From NCBI GenBank assembly GCA_027924585.1, contig BSBM01000386.1:2614001-2678000 (forward strand): DNA of 64,000 bases. Reading direction: 5' to 3'. Under the pieces are notes generated by a model. That model saw nothing but the letters and a program-made list of their open reading frames with translations, had not been told where the DNA came from and did no database searches. A program made the position numbers and the translations under genes. Shown here one piece after another: positions 11,745-23,170 of the stretch. The stretch is from Larix kaempferi (lineage: Eukaryota > Streptophyta > Pinopsida > Pinales > Pinaceae). How positions within the stretch are numbered: the stretch's first letter is position 1; each line of letters opens with the position of its first letter.

Positions 11745-13350
11745 TTTTGGCTATTTAACTATTCTTAAGGTTTTCTAGAAAGACCCAAGTTCTGCGTGGT
11801 CTGAGGAACCAACAAAACCTCTTTTCACCGACCTTTTCGACAATAGCCTACGAACAGACTTAGCTCTCACCCGAGGCGAAGTAATGGGGGGGTGTTTAAT
11901 CATATTTCCACAACCAGGTGATGAGCGCTTCAATAAAGATGGATAGAAGTGCGCCACAGGACTCGCGCTGCGAATGGGGGACTGCGCGAAGTTCACTTCT
12001 CTGCAGGTAATGCTAGACTATCGCGTATCCAAGGACTACGTTATGTGGAATGGTTCTTCGACAACAGGACAACGCCATAGAGACTGCGCTTCCTCCCAAC
12101 ACTTATTCAACTTCAATAGACCTTACTTAGTGTAAAAAAATGCATTCAACAACAAAATAGCATGCAACCCTTGCAAACTTATACACCATAACAAACAACA
12201 ATGTAATCACACACTTCCGGTGCTGTGCTAAGTGTCTATATGACTAACTCATGCATTCATCTAACTATGAAATACTTGTGCATCCGACATTCATTCATAC
12301 ACGTTGTTACTTAACATATTATTCCCATCTTTCATCCGTATGGAGAATACATATAAAAGAAAGAACACATGCATTCACAAATAGAATCTTAACCATTCAC
12401 ATAAGCAAATACACAGATTCAAGCACATAAACAATCACATAACACAGATTTAACGTGGTTCACCCCCAGGATGGGATCTACGTCCATAGGAATTGTAGTT
12501 ATATTATCTTTGGGAAGGGTACAACAGTTCTAGTTTGCGCACTCAGCTGCAGACTCTCTTCTCTCTCAATAGGTCTCTGCGCACATAGCTGCAGAGCCTT
12601 TTACAATAGCATTCATCAATGCAAAACAATTATTACTCAAGATTTAGCAATTCACAATTAACCCTTTCCCTTACAAAATGTTCCCTTTTATAGATCGTTC
12701 TTGTAGGTCACGTCGTTACAATCAAGAGGTCCAAAAACCCTAAGGTTAACCAAAACTATTGCGGTTACTCGCCAACTCGGCCTGTCACAGTCGACAGTTG
12801 CTTCACATGCTTTTAGATGTTCTGTTGGACCACTCACAACCCACACGCCCTTTTGACAACTGCATCCTTTCTGAAATGGTTACAATGCATCGTGGCGTCT
12901 CGCTTTCCGTCCCTCTGGCCTACCTGTCATTGTCGACCTGGTGGCTTAGGTTCTAACTATTTTTTGCCACTCTCGACAGGTCGCTTTCACCTGACTTCAC
13001 GCTGCTCCATACCCAAAATAGGTCACTTTCGCAGCTTGACCTTTCCTTATATTCTTTACCCAAAATAGGTGCCCTACTGGCACTACGCGGTGCTACCACT
13101 TCGCGAAGCTGGCATTTAGCCACATGGTTCTTACCCCGCTGATACTGCGCTGCATTCAACTTCGCAGCTCCTCAAAACTGTCTTTCCAGAACTGCCTTCA
13201 TTTGAGTTACGTTGTAACTTCGCAGCTCCAAAACTGTCTTGAACAAAAATGCCTTACTTGGGCTAGGCCCAACACTAGTATCGGCCAATACTCCCACCCA
13301 GAGAGTCATTCCACCATAATCCCTTTGCCGGAAACAAGGCCATGCGACCA
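11745..13350 (-). repeat. Probable 5' LTR of G2
   Basis: Begins just outside a primer-site-like minus-strand TGGTTCCATTGCC, the counterpart of TGGTTCCGTTGCCGG in G3. It shares scattered blocks with the G3 LTR, including the CTCACCCGA block near 11868. The minus strand has the TATA box TATAAAAGGG at about 12684-12693. The outer end is placed near CCAACA at 13350 because that gives a length close to the G3 LTR. The initial TG appears mutated to TT. Borders are estimates. Confidence 0.5.
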
Positions 13351-13556
13351 ACATGTTCCCCACCTTTCTAGAACTCTAGAACTTGCTCAATACCCCATTT
13401 TGTGTAACCCATGCTCCACCAACCGTAGAAGGGGGCACCTCGTCATCACCCACCCTTAAGTCCAAATCATTGCATATGAATCATGCATGTTCGATTTGTT
13501 CCCAGTTTGGGCATTACACACACCATTGTCCCAATCTTCCTCGATTTTGATATGCC

Positions 13557-14123
13557 TTGGAAACCATTCACCTCACTCAACCAAATATTGAGAAATATGT
13601 CCCATCCAACCGAGAAGTAGATTTTATTAATGTAGTCACTACATCTATGACAACACCAGTTTCTCCTCCATCACAACCTACAGTTCCCATTGTGGAGCCT
13701 ACCACGCCGCAAGACCCCCAACCTATAGATATTATGACAATAGAACCACATAATGGATGCTCAACCTATGGTAACCACATGCACATGCTTCCCCATAGGT
13801 CCATCATAGCCATTTTGGACCAATTCAACTCATCGGCAATACAGACACACCTTCATGGCCGAGTACCCCGTCCATGTCGGTCATGTGGAAATACTTCTCA
13901 CTTCTCGTTCCAATGTCCCATTTTGTGCACAGAACGAGAAGCTCATCTCGAATTGATGAGAGTCCAAGATCAACTTACTTACCTCAACACATCCCCTCAT
14001 GACTTACCAACTGAGGAATTTGTTCCCCCCTTACCAGATACCATGGATGCAGTATCTCCTATGGTCGATGTCCTCACTAGTAGTGATTCCTCATATTTTG
14101 ATGAAGACTTAGAACCTCTATAA
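13557..14123 (+). pseudogene. Gag-like ORF with single CCHC knuckle
   Basis: 188-codon open frame without an ATG at its 5' end; the first in-frame Met is residue 31. It has a proline/threonine-rich N-terminal half, then PCRSCGNTSHFSFQCP at residues 106-121, a correct C-X2-C-X4-H-X4-C zinc knuckle, then an acidic C terminus. This is the layout of a retrotransposon nucleocapsid region, but no capsid motif is clear upstream. It is a remnant or part of a non-autonomous gag. Confidence 0.5.
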
Positions 14124-14346
14124 GCATTCCTAAGAGTTTAAACACCACTCTGGATCCCCTGTTAAATGTTGGATATTGCCCCATAAGTATGGTACCACCA
14201 TAGGTTCTCACATTTAATAACACCCAACACAACAAAGGATCAAAACATCTCTTCTTTCCCTTTTTCCTACTTTTATTTCTTATGTCCAATCCATTTTTTG
14301 AGTATGAGAATAATTCTATCTTCTCTTTATGTAGATGACCTCTTGA

Positions 14347-14589
14347 CCAAACATCTATATTGGTTACGCAGACGGTGCAAGTCGATGGTCCAAGAACCTT
14401 GCACTAGTTTCTTGGGATATTTATTCCTCCTCCCATACCCTCCACCACACTAACGACATGTGTTTGGGGTCACTCACAAACAACCAAGTAGAATATGATG
14501 TTGTCATAGGAACCTTAAGCGATTCCACCCATATTGGAATACACCATCTAGGGTACACCTTGAATCTTAGCTATTTGTATCTCAGTTGA
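14347..14589 (+). pseudogene. RNase H-like fragment
   Basis: Open frame of 80 codons without Met. It contains IGYADGASRW (first catalytic acidic motif, D-G-A/S) and, about 35 residues later, LTNNQVEYDVVIGTL (the E of the N-N-Q-x-E-Y motif), followed by IGIHHLGYTL. This combination is typical of the RNase H form found as a second RNase H in Tat-type gypsy elements and in plant RVT_3 proteins. A stop at 14344 precedes it and TGA at 14587 ends it. Confidence 0.62.
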
Positions 14590-14599
14590 ACAATGTATT

Positions 14600-15200
14600 T
14601 CATATCCTCAATCCCCTCCTTTTCTGCAAGTTCTTGTGAGTGCGCCTTCTCATCCGATAGTTTGAAAAATAAATTTCATGCATATATTGTGAAACTCCAA
14701 TCCATTCGGTGACTCTATTGCTAACAAGGTCTTGAACTCGCACTTGATCCATCATGCGTGACTTCCTAATACTGCACATCCAACAAAACACACACACACA
14801 GACATAATCTATACCTACCTATCGCTATGCATACATGTATATCATCATCATGTACTATGCACCATCTGTTGATAGCCATCCACATCATATGCGTTAGTAT
14901 CTACTAATACATATGCATTACATCAACACATATAAAATAAAAAATATGAACCACACATCATCATACTCAAAACATTGACACATCATGAATGGGAAATATA
15001 TCACACATGCCACAAAATAAAATGGTATATATATATATATATATATATATCATCAAAAATAGTTGTCATGCACAAAAAATGGCCCTCCAGGGGCATATAC
15101 AAAATAGCCTTATGGGGGATACACCATACAAATTTCCTCCCATAGGATCCATCAAGTCCATATACAAAATCGGGCTCATATTCCTATACATCACCCTCAA
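14600..15200. other. Gene-free low-complexity stretch
   Basis: No coding signal. Contains a CA tract at about 14787-14802 and a perfect TA tract at about 15026-15050 in AT-rich DNA. Confidence 0.6.
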
Positions 15201-15229
15201 TCTAACCCACTAGTTGCTGGATCATGTGG

Positions 15230-15658
15230 CCTGATAATAGCCAATGGCCATATGGCATCACCTCTCACTAACTCAGGTTCTGGGCCCCGAGCTCGTCCTA
15301 GTCCAGGACATGGTCTCTGTCTTTGACGAGGACCCTGTCCCCCCTGTACCTCCCTTGCCACATGGCACGCCATCGCCACTTTCTCCATCACCTGATGCCA
15401 CAACAGGTACTCAGACGATTGTAGTAAGGGTAATTTGAAGAACTTCAAGAGCCCCATGTCTAGTAGCCTCTAAGTCGCTACCATATCCCTTAGAACAAAT
15501 GGCCTGAAATCATCATAGTTTTTCTCCCACCACTCCATAGCACCAACATCGACCATGATATCCTCACAATAACCTGCAAAGTTAAAATTATCCTCCATTA
15601 GATCTCTATCAACAAAACCATATATATGTGCACCCCTCCTCTTAGGAAGCCTGTGCAT
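15230..15658 (-). pseudogene. Unidentified coding remnant
   Basis: Two minus-strand open segments (15470-15658 and 15197-15457) are joined by a single stop. They read as one protein-like stretch with GAMEWWEKNYDDFRPFVLRD, then GLLKFFKLPLLQSSEYLLW, then a P/R/G-rich tail. The aromatic and hydrophobic spacing looks like real protein, but I do not recognise the family. A transposon-borne plant mobile domain fragment is one possibility. Confidence 0.3.
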
Positions 15659-15794
15659 AGCACGACCTCACCTAAGTAAAGTCATTCCCCACGTGACTGA
15701 AGCGGGTTTACCCACGTGATAATAGTGCATGATATTTAACCACTTTGGTCACACTATGTATCGCGACTATCCACTAAAAAATCACGCGGCCAAA

Positions 15795-16100
15795 GCGCTC
15801 ATCTCCCGCACTACGCGTGGAACAATGCATTTGTTTCTGCACGAATTGATCATGCTACTACCACACCCGATTTTGGGAAAATAATGCGCTACCATCACGT
15901 GTGGATTTTCCATTATCTAGCGCGCTCCCGTGGGATTCCTCTAAAATATCGCACTCATCTCCTGCACTATGCGTGGAACAATGCATTTGTTTCCGCACGA
16001 ATTGCTCACGCTACTACCACACCCGATTTTGGGAAAATAATGCGCTACCATCATGTGTGGTTTTTCCATTATCTAGCGCGCTCTCATGGGATTCCCATTA
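15795..16100. repeat. 156-bp tandem duplication
   Basis: Unit 1 (15795-15950) and unit 2 (15951-16098) are nearly identical, differing at scattered C/T positions. Unit 2 is cut by the Copia A LTR at 16101. Confidence 0.9.
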
Positions 16101-16691
16101 TGTTAAATTTTCGATAATTTCATTCCATTATCATTCAGGATCACTAAGAGAATAACATGTACAACATATCAATCATAAACACAAAAGCAATCACACAAGA
16201 GACACATAGTTTCACTGGGGAAAACCAAGAAGGTGAAAAACCCCGCAATTTCCTCAGAGATAAGATAAGCCACAAACCAAGATCACAAGGATCAAACCCA
16301 ATAAGATGTATCTAGCAGATGCTCCTCCTCCTCCACAAGTGCGCCACTTTCTCTCTTAGCTATGCGAGCTTGAGAAGTGAGTGAATGAGATAAATGAGAG
16401 ACACAACCTCTCTATTTATACATTGACTTGACCTGCCAATAATCCACTGGGGCCGACTTGCTAATCAAGCCTAATAACCCAACCACATGTGCTAACCAGG
16501 GCTGACCCCACACTGGTGGTCTAATAACCCATCAATACAAATGACGACACTTGTCGATGCACATGATGACACTTACAAATACAAATGATGACACTTCCAA
16601 ATAGAGGAATGTAACATCTCTAATGGATATATAATAAAGTACAAATGTAATACATAGAAGAATATATTCCGAAGTTACAAATACATCAACA
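16101..16691 (-). repeat. Copia A 3' LTR
   Basis: TG...CA-bounded (TGTTAAATTT to ACATCAACA). The minus strand carries TATAAATAGA at 16411-16420. Two copies of a GGG(C)CGAC...CTAATAACCC motif lie on the U3 side (16447-16530). The undisturbed GATAT at 16626-16630 marks where G3 inserted in the other LTR. On its internal side CTCCCTCTTAACTAGG gives the minus-strand polypurine tract AAGAGGGAG. The left flank is CATTA; no matching right TSD exists because the right side is a tandem unit. Confidence 0.93.
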
Positions 16692-18039
16692 CTCCCTCTT
16701 AACTAGGAAGGTATTCTTTCATCACAGGTCATCAATACATATTGGCGCAAGTCTTCAATTCTGGTGCTGGATCATCATCACTAGATCTCGAAGCATCATC
16801 ATCATCACTGCTGTTGTACTTGACATCTCAAACACTGGGCTATCTATGAATTATGCTCGTCATAGGAAGTTCTACAGAGACATCCCTTTTTCATGTTGGA
16901 TGTAGGCCCACCATTTGTAGGTACTGTGAGTGGTCTGATAGAGGTGGTAACTCAGGACTCATTACGTGCATATGCAAATCCTGACAAGACTATCCCAGGA
17001 ACAGTTTACGTGCCTAAGCACGACCAGCAAGATATCCTAGGGATTATATGCATCCCTTCACAAAACCTTTAAAGAGTATCCCAGGATCAGTTTATGTGCC
17101 TCAGCACGACCGACAAGATTCTCTAAAGAGCATCCCGGGACCTATTACGAGCACACAACTCAACCTATCAGATCTCCAGGACTGAATACATGTGATTAGG
17201 AAAAACCTTAAAAGAATATCCGAGGATCAGTTTACGTGCCTAAGCACGACCGACAAGATATCTAAAGAGCATCCCAGGACTTATTACGAGCACACTGCTC
17301 AACCTATCGGATCTCCAGGACTGATTACATGTGATTAGGAAAAACCTTAAAAGAATATCCCAGGATCAGTTTACGTGCCTAAGCACGACCGACAAGATAT
17401 CTAAAGAGCATCCCAGGACTTATTATGAGCACATTTCTCAACCTATCGGACCTCCAGGGCTGATTACATGCCTCCCTAGGAAAACCTCGAAAGAGCATCC
17501 CAGGACTTATTATCAGAACACTGCTCAACCTATCGGATCTCCTAGGATCTTTTACGTGCTATCTGCACAACCTGCCACATATCATCGACCTCCGAGTTTC
17601 ATCTTGAAACTCATGATCCACCTGATCATCCTTGCATGGAGCATCATCCTGATGCTAATGATCAACCTGATCATCATCATACCATACATCATCCTGATGC
17701 ACATCATCTGGAGTATCGTCCTAATACTCATCACACATGATCAACCTGATCATCACCACTGCACCGTCTTGATGCATGTCATCCAAAGCATCGTATTGAT
17801 GCATATCATCCAGAGCAACATCCTGAAGCTCATCATCCATGATCATCCTGATCATACAATGTATCCACCTGATACATATCACACATGATCCTTCTGATCA
17901 TACAATGTATCCAACTGATGCATATACAAGCAGTAACTGCAGCATCATCCTGATGCTCATCACACAGCGCTTACATCCACAGCCATGGGAGGGATCATCC
18001 TACCACCATGCTTGGAATGGATCTTTCAAATGTGTACCA
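16692..18039 (-). repeat. Copia A 3' untranslated region with tandem arrays
   Basis: 1.35 kb between the pol stop and the 3' LTR with no credible gene. An array of 139-140-bp units starts at 17062, 17202, 17341 and 17481, each beginning AAAACCT and containing AAAGA-CATCCCAGGA-like and CTCAACCTATC blocks. Bases 17600-17960 are a looser array of TGATCATCCTGATGC-like words, which make many short GATC-centred palindromes. Confidence 0.85.
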
Positions 18040-20594
18040 TTACTTCTTCCTCAAAGTGTCGTCAATATGAAGAGCACCAAGCCTCTCTCTGAAGTACTCA
18101 AAATTAACTCTGGCTAGTGGTTTCGTCAACACATCTGCAACCTGCTCATCTGTCGCAACATACAGGAGCTTCACTGCCCCTCTTTGTACCATATCCCTGA
18201 TATAGTGATATTTTATCTCAATATGCTTCAGCCTGTCATGGAACATTGGGTTCTCAAACAACTTCACACAACTCTGGTTGTCACAAAAGATACCAGTAGC
18301 ATCCAACGGGAGATCAAATAACTCAGACAGTAGCTTCCTAAGCCATACTAACACACAACTAGCTGAACAAGCTGCGACATACTCTACTTCAACTGTACTC
18401 AGTGCTATGCAGGACTACTTCCTGCTAAACCAATAGATCACACCTGATCCCATACTGAAGCAGCATCTAGAAGTGCTCTTTCTATCTGTAGCACTACCTT
18501 CCCAATCTGAATCAACATAACCCTCGAGGTTAAACTTTTGATTCGCATCATACTTGAGCCCATAATCAACTGCCCTTCGGGTACCTCAGAATATGCTTTA
18601 TAGCAACCAGGTGAACACCTCTCGGATCCGTTAGGAACTGGCTCAATGTGTACACCCCAAAGCAAATATCTGGTCTTGTGTTCGTCAGGTACATCAAGGA
18701 CCCAATCATCTGATGATACATAGTGACATCAACCGGCTTAGATGAAGCATCACACAGAAGCTTCAGGTTCAATTCCATAGGTGTGGCCATGGCCTTGCAT
18801 TCCATCATCCCGAACCTCTTCAGGATCTCTATTGCATACTTCCCTTGTCCAAGGAAGATCCCATCTACACTCTGCCACACCTCCATGCCAAGAAAATAGT
18901 GCATGATCCCCAATTCCTTCATCTCGAACTCGACAGCAAGCTTCCTCTTGGTATCGACAATCAATCTATCCTCACTTGTAACAAACAGGTCATCCACATA
19001 CACGAGTAGTATCACTGGATTGCCTTCCTCAACCTTGTAGTAAAGGTTGGAATCTTCTTTACTCTTGGTAAAGCTCAAACTGGATAGAAAACTGTCCATC
19101 CTACCATACCAAGTCCTAGGAGCTTTCTTCAAGCCATACAAGGCTTTCTTCAATCTGCACACATATGACTCCCTGTCATGTGTCTCAAAACCAAGTGGCT
19201 TCTCCACATACACTTCCTCTTCGAATACACCTTTCAAGAAAGCTGTCTTGACATCCATCTGGTGTATCTTCGATTTCATTACTGTAGCTAGAGCAAGTAA
19301 TGTTATGATAGAATTGTATCTGGCTACAGGAGCAAAAGTTTCTTCATAGTCTATCCCCTCTTTTTGGGAGAAGCCACGAGCTACAAATCTTGCCTTTTAT
19401 TTCTCTATGCTACCATCTGCAGCATGTTTTATCTTATAGATCCACTTGGAAGTCACAATAGACTTCCCTTCAGGTCTTGGGACAACATCCCAAACATCAT
19501 TCTTCATGATCGACTGGTACTCTTCGACCATGGCATCCTTCCATTCTTTCTTTTCCGCTACTTCTTCATAACTGGAAGGTTCTTTGTTTATAATTTCATA
19601 GAGTAAGGAAACATAACTGGTATGTGATCTAGTCCTCTTTCTTTCTTTGTGTTCTTCTTCTAGGATGCCATACCTTTCTGCATCTTGGATGAGATCTCTA
19701 GCCCATGCAGGTTTCCTCTTGTGAGAGTTCTTCTCACGGGGTGGATCTATAGGTTCTTGTGGATCTTTAATTTCATGAACTTCTTCTGGAATTGCTTCAT
19801 TCATGGTAGTGTCTATAAATCTGGTTACCTTTGGTTCTTCATGGTCATCAACAGGTGTCTTCCTTGATTTGATGTATGCTGAGTCTTCATCAAATGTTAC
19901 ATCCCTGCTGATGTCAATCTTCTTGAACCCTGGAAAGTATATTCTGTAAGCCTTCGAGCTTTCACAGTAACCCACAAAGATGCCCTTCTTTCCTGAAGGA
20001 TCTAGCTTTGTCCTCTTTTCTTTTGGAATGTGTGTATATACTGGACAGCCAAATATTCTGAGATGGATAAATTCTATTTTCTTACCAAAGAAGACTTCTT
20101 CTGGTGTCTTTTTGTCAAGTATCTTGTGAGGTGTTCTATTATGCACATATACAACTGTCCTAGCTGCTTCTTCCCATAAATGCATATGTAGATCTTGGTC
20201 ATGAATCATTGCCCGTGCTGCTTCCATGATAGTTCTATTATTCCTTTATGCAACTCCATTTTGTTGTGGATTGTAGGGAGCAGCCAACTCCTTCTTAATC
20301 CCTGAATCACTACATAACTTCTTGAAATCACCTGAAGTGAATTCTCCACCATTGTCGGATTTGAAAGTCTTGATCTTCTTATCCGTTTGATTTTCTACCA
20401 AGGCTTTGAATTCCTTGAACTTATCAAACACTTCATCTTTATTCTTCAAGAAATAAATCCCAAGTCTTCCTAGAGAAATCATCAATGAAGGAAACATAGT
20501 ATACATACCCACTCATAGAACTGGATGACATCGGTCCGCATACATCAGAGTGGATAGTCTCCAAAATTCCTTTTGCTTTGCTTTCACTGCTGGG
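18040..20594 (-). pseudogene. Copia A integrase, RT and RNase H, broken
   Basis: Pol half of the polyprotein. Integrase core is at 20246-20512, with FKSDNGGEFTSGDF and YNPQQNGVA. A nonsense codon at 20246 follows where relatives have Glu in AERKNRT. The next block (19397-20227) starts MEAARAMIHDQDLHMHLW and ends at TAA (19397-19399), in place of Tyr in IEKYKARF. RT is at 18566-19279, with HQMDVKTAFLKG and an intact YVDD box (VYVDDLFVTS). RNase H/3' end is at 18040-18354, with CDNQSCVKL and DVLTKPLARV. Frames shift between these last pieces near 18600 and 18400. Cannot make one protein. Confidence 0.9.
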
Positions 20595-20597
20595 AAA

Positions 20598-22067
20598 TTA
20601 TTTCTTTGTGTTCTTTCCCTTTGCACATCCTTTGCAAACACCTTCATGCTTTGATTGAATTTCAGGAAGACCTTCTACAACTTTGCTTGCAATTGGTAGT
20701 GCTCTATAGTGCATGTGTGCAAGTCTTCTATGCCAAAGTTCACTTGGCTCCATGGAATCATGTACCATGGCATGTTCAAGTTGTCCCTTCAATTTGTACA
20801 AACCTCCCTCTTGCTCTCCAATCACCACTACATCATCTATTGTCTTACCTTTAGGCCACATGAGTACTTGGCCATCCATAAATGCAACTCTCATTCCCTT
20901 TGCATCAAAAGATGATATGGATAGGAGATTTTTCTTGAGCCCAGGTACATATAGAACATCTTTAATCTTTAAAGAATTCCCAGAGTCTAGCATGTAAGAG
21001 GCTTCACCACTTCCTTTAATAGGATATTGATAGTCATCCCCAAGTTTCACCTTATGGGATGACTCATGTTCAAATAGATTTACAGAATATTCTTTAAACC
21101 CAGTCATGTGTTTAGAAGCCCCACTATCAATAATCCAATCATTATAACCATGAGAGATAGTACCTATGAGAGTAGAGATTAGAACATATTCATCTTCACT
21201 TGATGAGTCATCACTTTCTGCTCTAGCTTTCTTCTTGGGAGGTTCATCATCCTCGGCAGCGTGAGCATGATATCTCTTCTTGTTCTTCTTCTTCTTGATG
21301 TTGTTGGAGTCTTTCTTTCTCTTAGGACATTTAGAAGCAAAGTGTCCTTTCTCGTTGCATGAGAAGCATCTCATATCTTTCTTGTCTTTTGAATGGTAGT
21401 GCGAAGACTTCTTGTGATGATGAGGTGGTCCTCTCTTGAACTTGTTTTTCTTGGTGTATGCTATGAGAGCTTGATCTTCACTTCCCATCTTTTCTTCTCG
21501 AGCCACAAGCCTAGCTTCTTCTTGTGAAAATTCCTCCCACAGTCTACTAAAAGAGATCAATTTCTTTCTTGCACATATTCCTTGGATGAAGGAGTCCCAT
21601 GACCTAGGTAGGCCATTTAGTGTGGTCATGACAATTTCTCCATTCTCCACCACTTCATCCACAACTTCAAGTTGTTCCTTGATTTGAGAGACCTTAGAGA
21701 AATAGGATTGAATGGTCTCTCCATTCTGGATCTTTACCCCTTTCAATTGATTCCGCAGAGTCGTCTTCCGATTTATATTCTTTCCTTCAAACAACTTGGT
21801 CAAAGAGTCAAACATTTCCTTAGGTGTCTTTAGGGAAGACACATGGGGTATGAGATGGTCCTTTATAGAATCAACAATGATTCTCTTAGCCTTGACCAAG
21901 TCTTTATTTTGTAAGGCCTTAGCCTCATCTCCCTCTAGAATTGGAACCTCTTCTTTTATGTAGGTGTCCAAATCATTCTCTTCAAGGATTAACCCAATCC
22001 TATACTTCCATGCTCGGAAGTTATCAGCTCCATCAAGCTTATCCTCAAGCTTGGTGTAGTGATACAT
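20598..22067 (-). pseudogene. Copia A Gag-protease-integrase N terminus, truncated frame
   Basis: Open frame whose first real ATG is complementary to 22065-22067 (MYHYTKLEDKL). Upstream codons in the frame start with TTG and were not used. Counting from the frame start at 22085 (Met = residue 7): UBN2-type Gag over about residues 20-200, a CCHC knuckle C240-C253 (CFSCNEKGHFASKC), an acidic/lysine-rich linker, aspartic protease active site D320-S-G in WIIDSGASKHMTG, and the pre-integrase zinc motif with H452, H456, C474 and C477. The frame shifts just after KGKNTKK, before the integrase core. Gag would form the particle and protease would cleave the polyprotein. Confidence 0.92.
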
Positions 22068-22640
22068 CTTTAAAGAGTATTTCAAATGGAAATAGAAAAG
22101 ATTTAGGTCTTACCACTTGATTTGCTGAAAACTAGATCTAGAGCTGGATTAGGGTTTGTCAGAGAAACCCTAAAAATTCAAAATGTGAATTTCAAAATTT
22201 TGAAAGGATAGAAAGATGTGCCTTGATGAGTTGATCAGCTTGGTATACTCAGAATTTGAAAACTGTAAAGTTTCACCCTTCAGAAATGCTTTTCAATCTC
22301 TTGGATTCACTAGGGAGGACCCTGAATTAGGGTTTGAGTTTCCTTGAGCTTCACCCAACCAAAAAGTTTGATCCAAAGCTCTAAACTTCAACTTTTCCAA
22401 GGTGCATCCGACTATGTCCTCAGATTTCAGAAATTCCTATTTTTGTGGAAACCCTAATTTTTAGGGCCAAAACTGAAAATGCTCAGAATTGAATTCTGTC
22501 TCAATAGAAAGATGCGCCCTTGCTAGTAGAGTCAATCTAGTCTCCTATCTTTGATGAACTATGAAGACAAACCCAAATATTAAGAACCCCTAGCTTCCAC
22601 AGCTACACAGTGCCTTCTTCTTAGATAGGCTCTGATACCA
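22068..22640 (-). promoter_or_regulatory. Copia A 5' leader and primer-binding site
   Basis: The primer site is complementary to 22629-22640 and reads TGGTATCAGAGCC on the minus strand, matching the 3' end of plant initiator-Met tRNA, directly beside the LTR. The rest is an untranslated leader with the CCCAACCAAAAAGTTTGATC block near 22357-22376. That block is shared, sometimes duplicated, in Copia B and C leaders. No other gene is seen. Confidence 0.88.
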
Positions 22641-23170
22641 TGTTAAATTTTCGATAATTTCATTCCATTATCATTTAGGATCACTAAGAGAATAACATGT
22701 ACCACATATCAATCATAAACACAAAAGCAATTACACAAGAGACACAGAGTTTCATTGGGGAAAACCAAGAAGGTGAAAAACCCCACAACTTCCTCATAGA
22801 TAAGATAAGCCACAAACCAAGATCACAAGGATCAAACCCAATAAGATGTCTCTATTAGATGCTCCTCCTCCTCCACAAGTGCGCCACTTTCTCTCTTAGC
22901 TATGCGAGCTTGAGAAGTGAGTGAATGAGATAAATGAGAGACACAACCTCTCTATTTATACACTGACTTGACCTGCCAATAATCCACTGGGGCCGACTTT
23001 CTAATCAAGCCTAATAACCCAACCGCATGTGCTAACCAGGGCCGACCCCACACTAGTGGTCTAATAACCCACCAATACAAATTACAACACTTGTCGATGC
23101 ACATGACGACACTTACAAATACAAATGAGGACACTTCCAAATAGAGGAATGTAACATCTCTAATGGATAT
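22641..23170 (-). repeat. Copia A 5' LTR, main part
   Basis: First 530 bases of the right LTR, starting TGTTAAATTTTCG. It is cut at GATAT (23166-23170) by G3, and the remaining 61 bases are at 36429-36489. It carries the minus-strand TATAAATAGA box near 22951-22960. It also serves as the 3' LTR of the following truncated unit A'. Confidence 0.93.

Larger units (their letters stand above)
7694..13350 (-). mobile_element. Decayed Ty3/gypsy element G2, 5' half only
   Basis: Second minus-strand member of the same lineage. From right to left it has a 5' LTR, pre-gag ORF, gag, knuckles, protease and the double capsid-like insert. It then stops at about 7.7 kb, just where RT should begin. The break coincides with the outer edge of the G1 LTR, so G1 may have inserted into G2 and the rest of G2 may lie left of the window. 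RT, RNase H and integrase are absent here. Confidence 0.8.
13380..14600 (+). mobile_element. Plus-strand retrotransposon remnant
   Basis: Opposite in orientation to all the large elements. It carries a gag-like reading frame with one CCHC knuckle and, about 220 bases later, an RNase H-like frame. Protease, RT and integrase are not seen between them, so this is either a deletion derivative or a non-autonomous element. No LTRs were identified. Confidence 0.5.
16101..23170 (-). mobile_element. Copia element A (right LTR continues at 36429-36489)
   Basis: Ty1/copia retrotransposon on the minus strand. The left (3') LTR is 16101-16691. The internal region runs from the PPT at 16692 to the primer site before 22641. 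The right (5') LTR is 22641-23170 plus 36429-36489, split by element G3. Both LTRs are 591 bp and differ at roughly one base in 25 over the first 250 bases compared by eye, so this copy is much older than G3. The coding region has a frameshift, several nonsense codons and further breaks near its end. The right LTR is followed by internal 3' sequence of a second unit (A'), giving LTR-internal-LTR-internal. Confidence 0.93.

Noticed and set aside
17331-18117. 185- and 92-codon plus-strand frames rich in I, L and H
   Set aside because: Produced by translating the ATC/TGATCA tandem array of the Copia A 3' UTR; antisense to the element.
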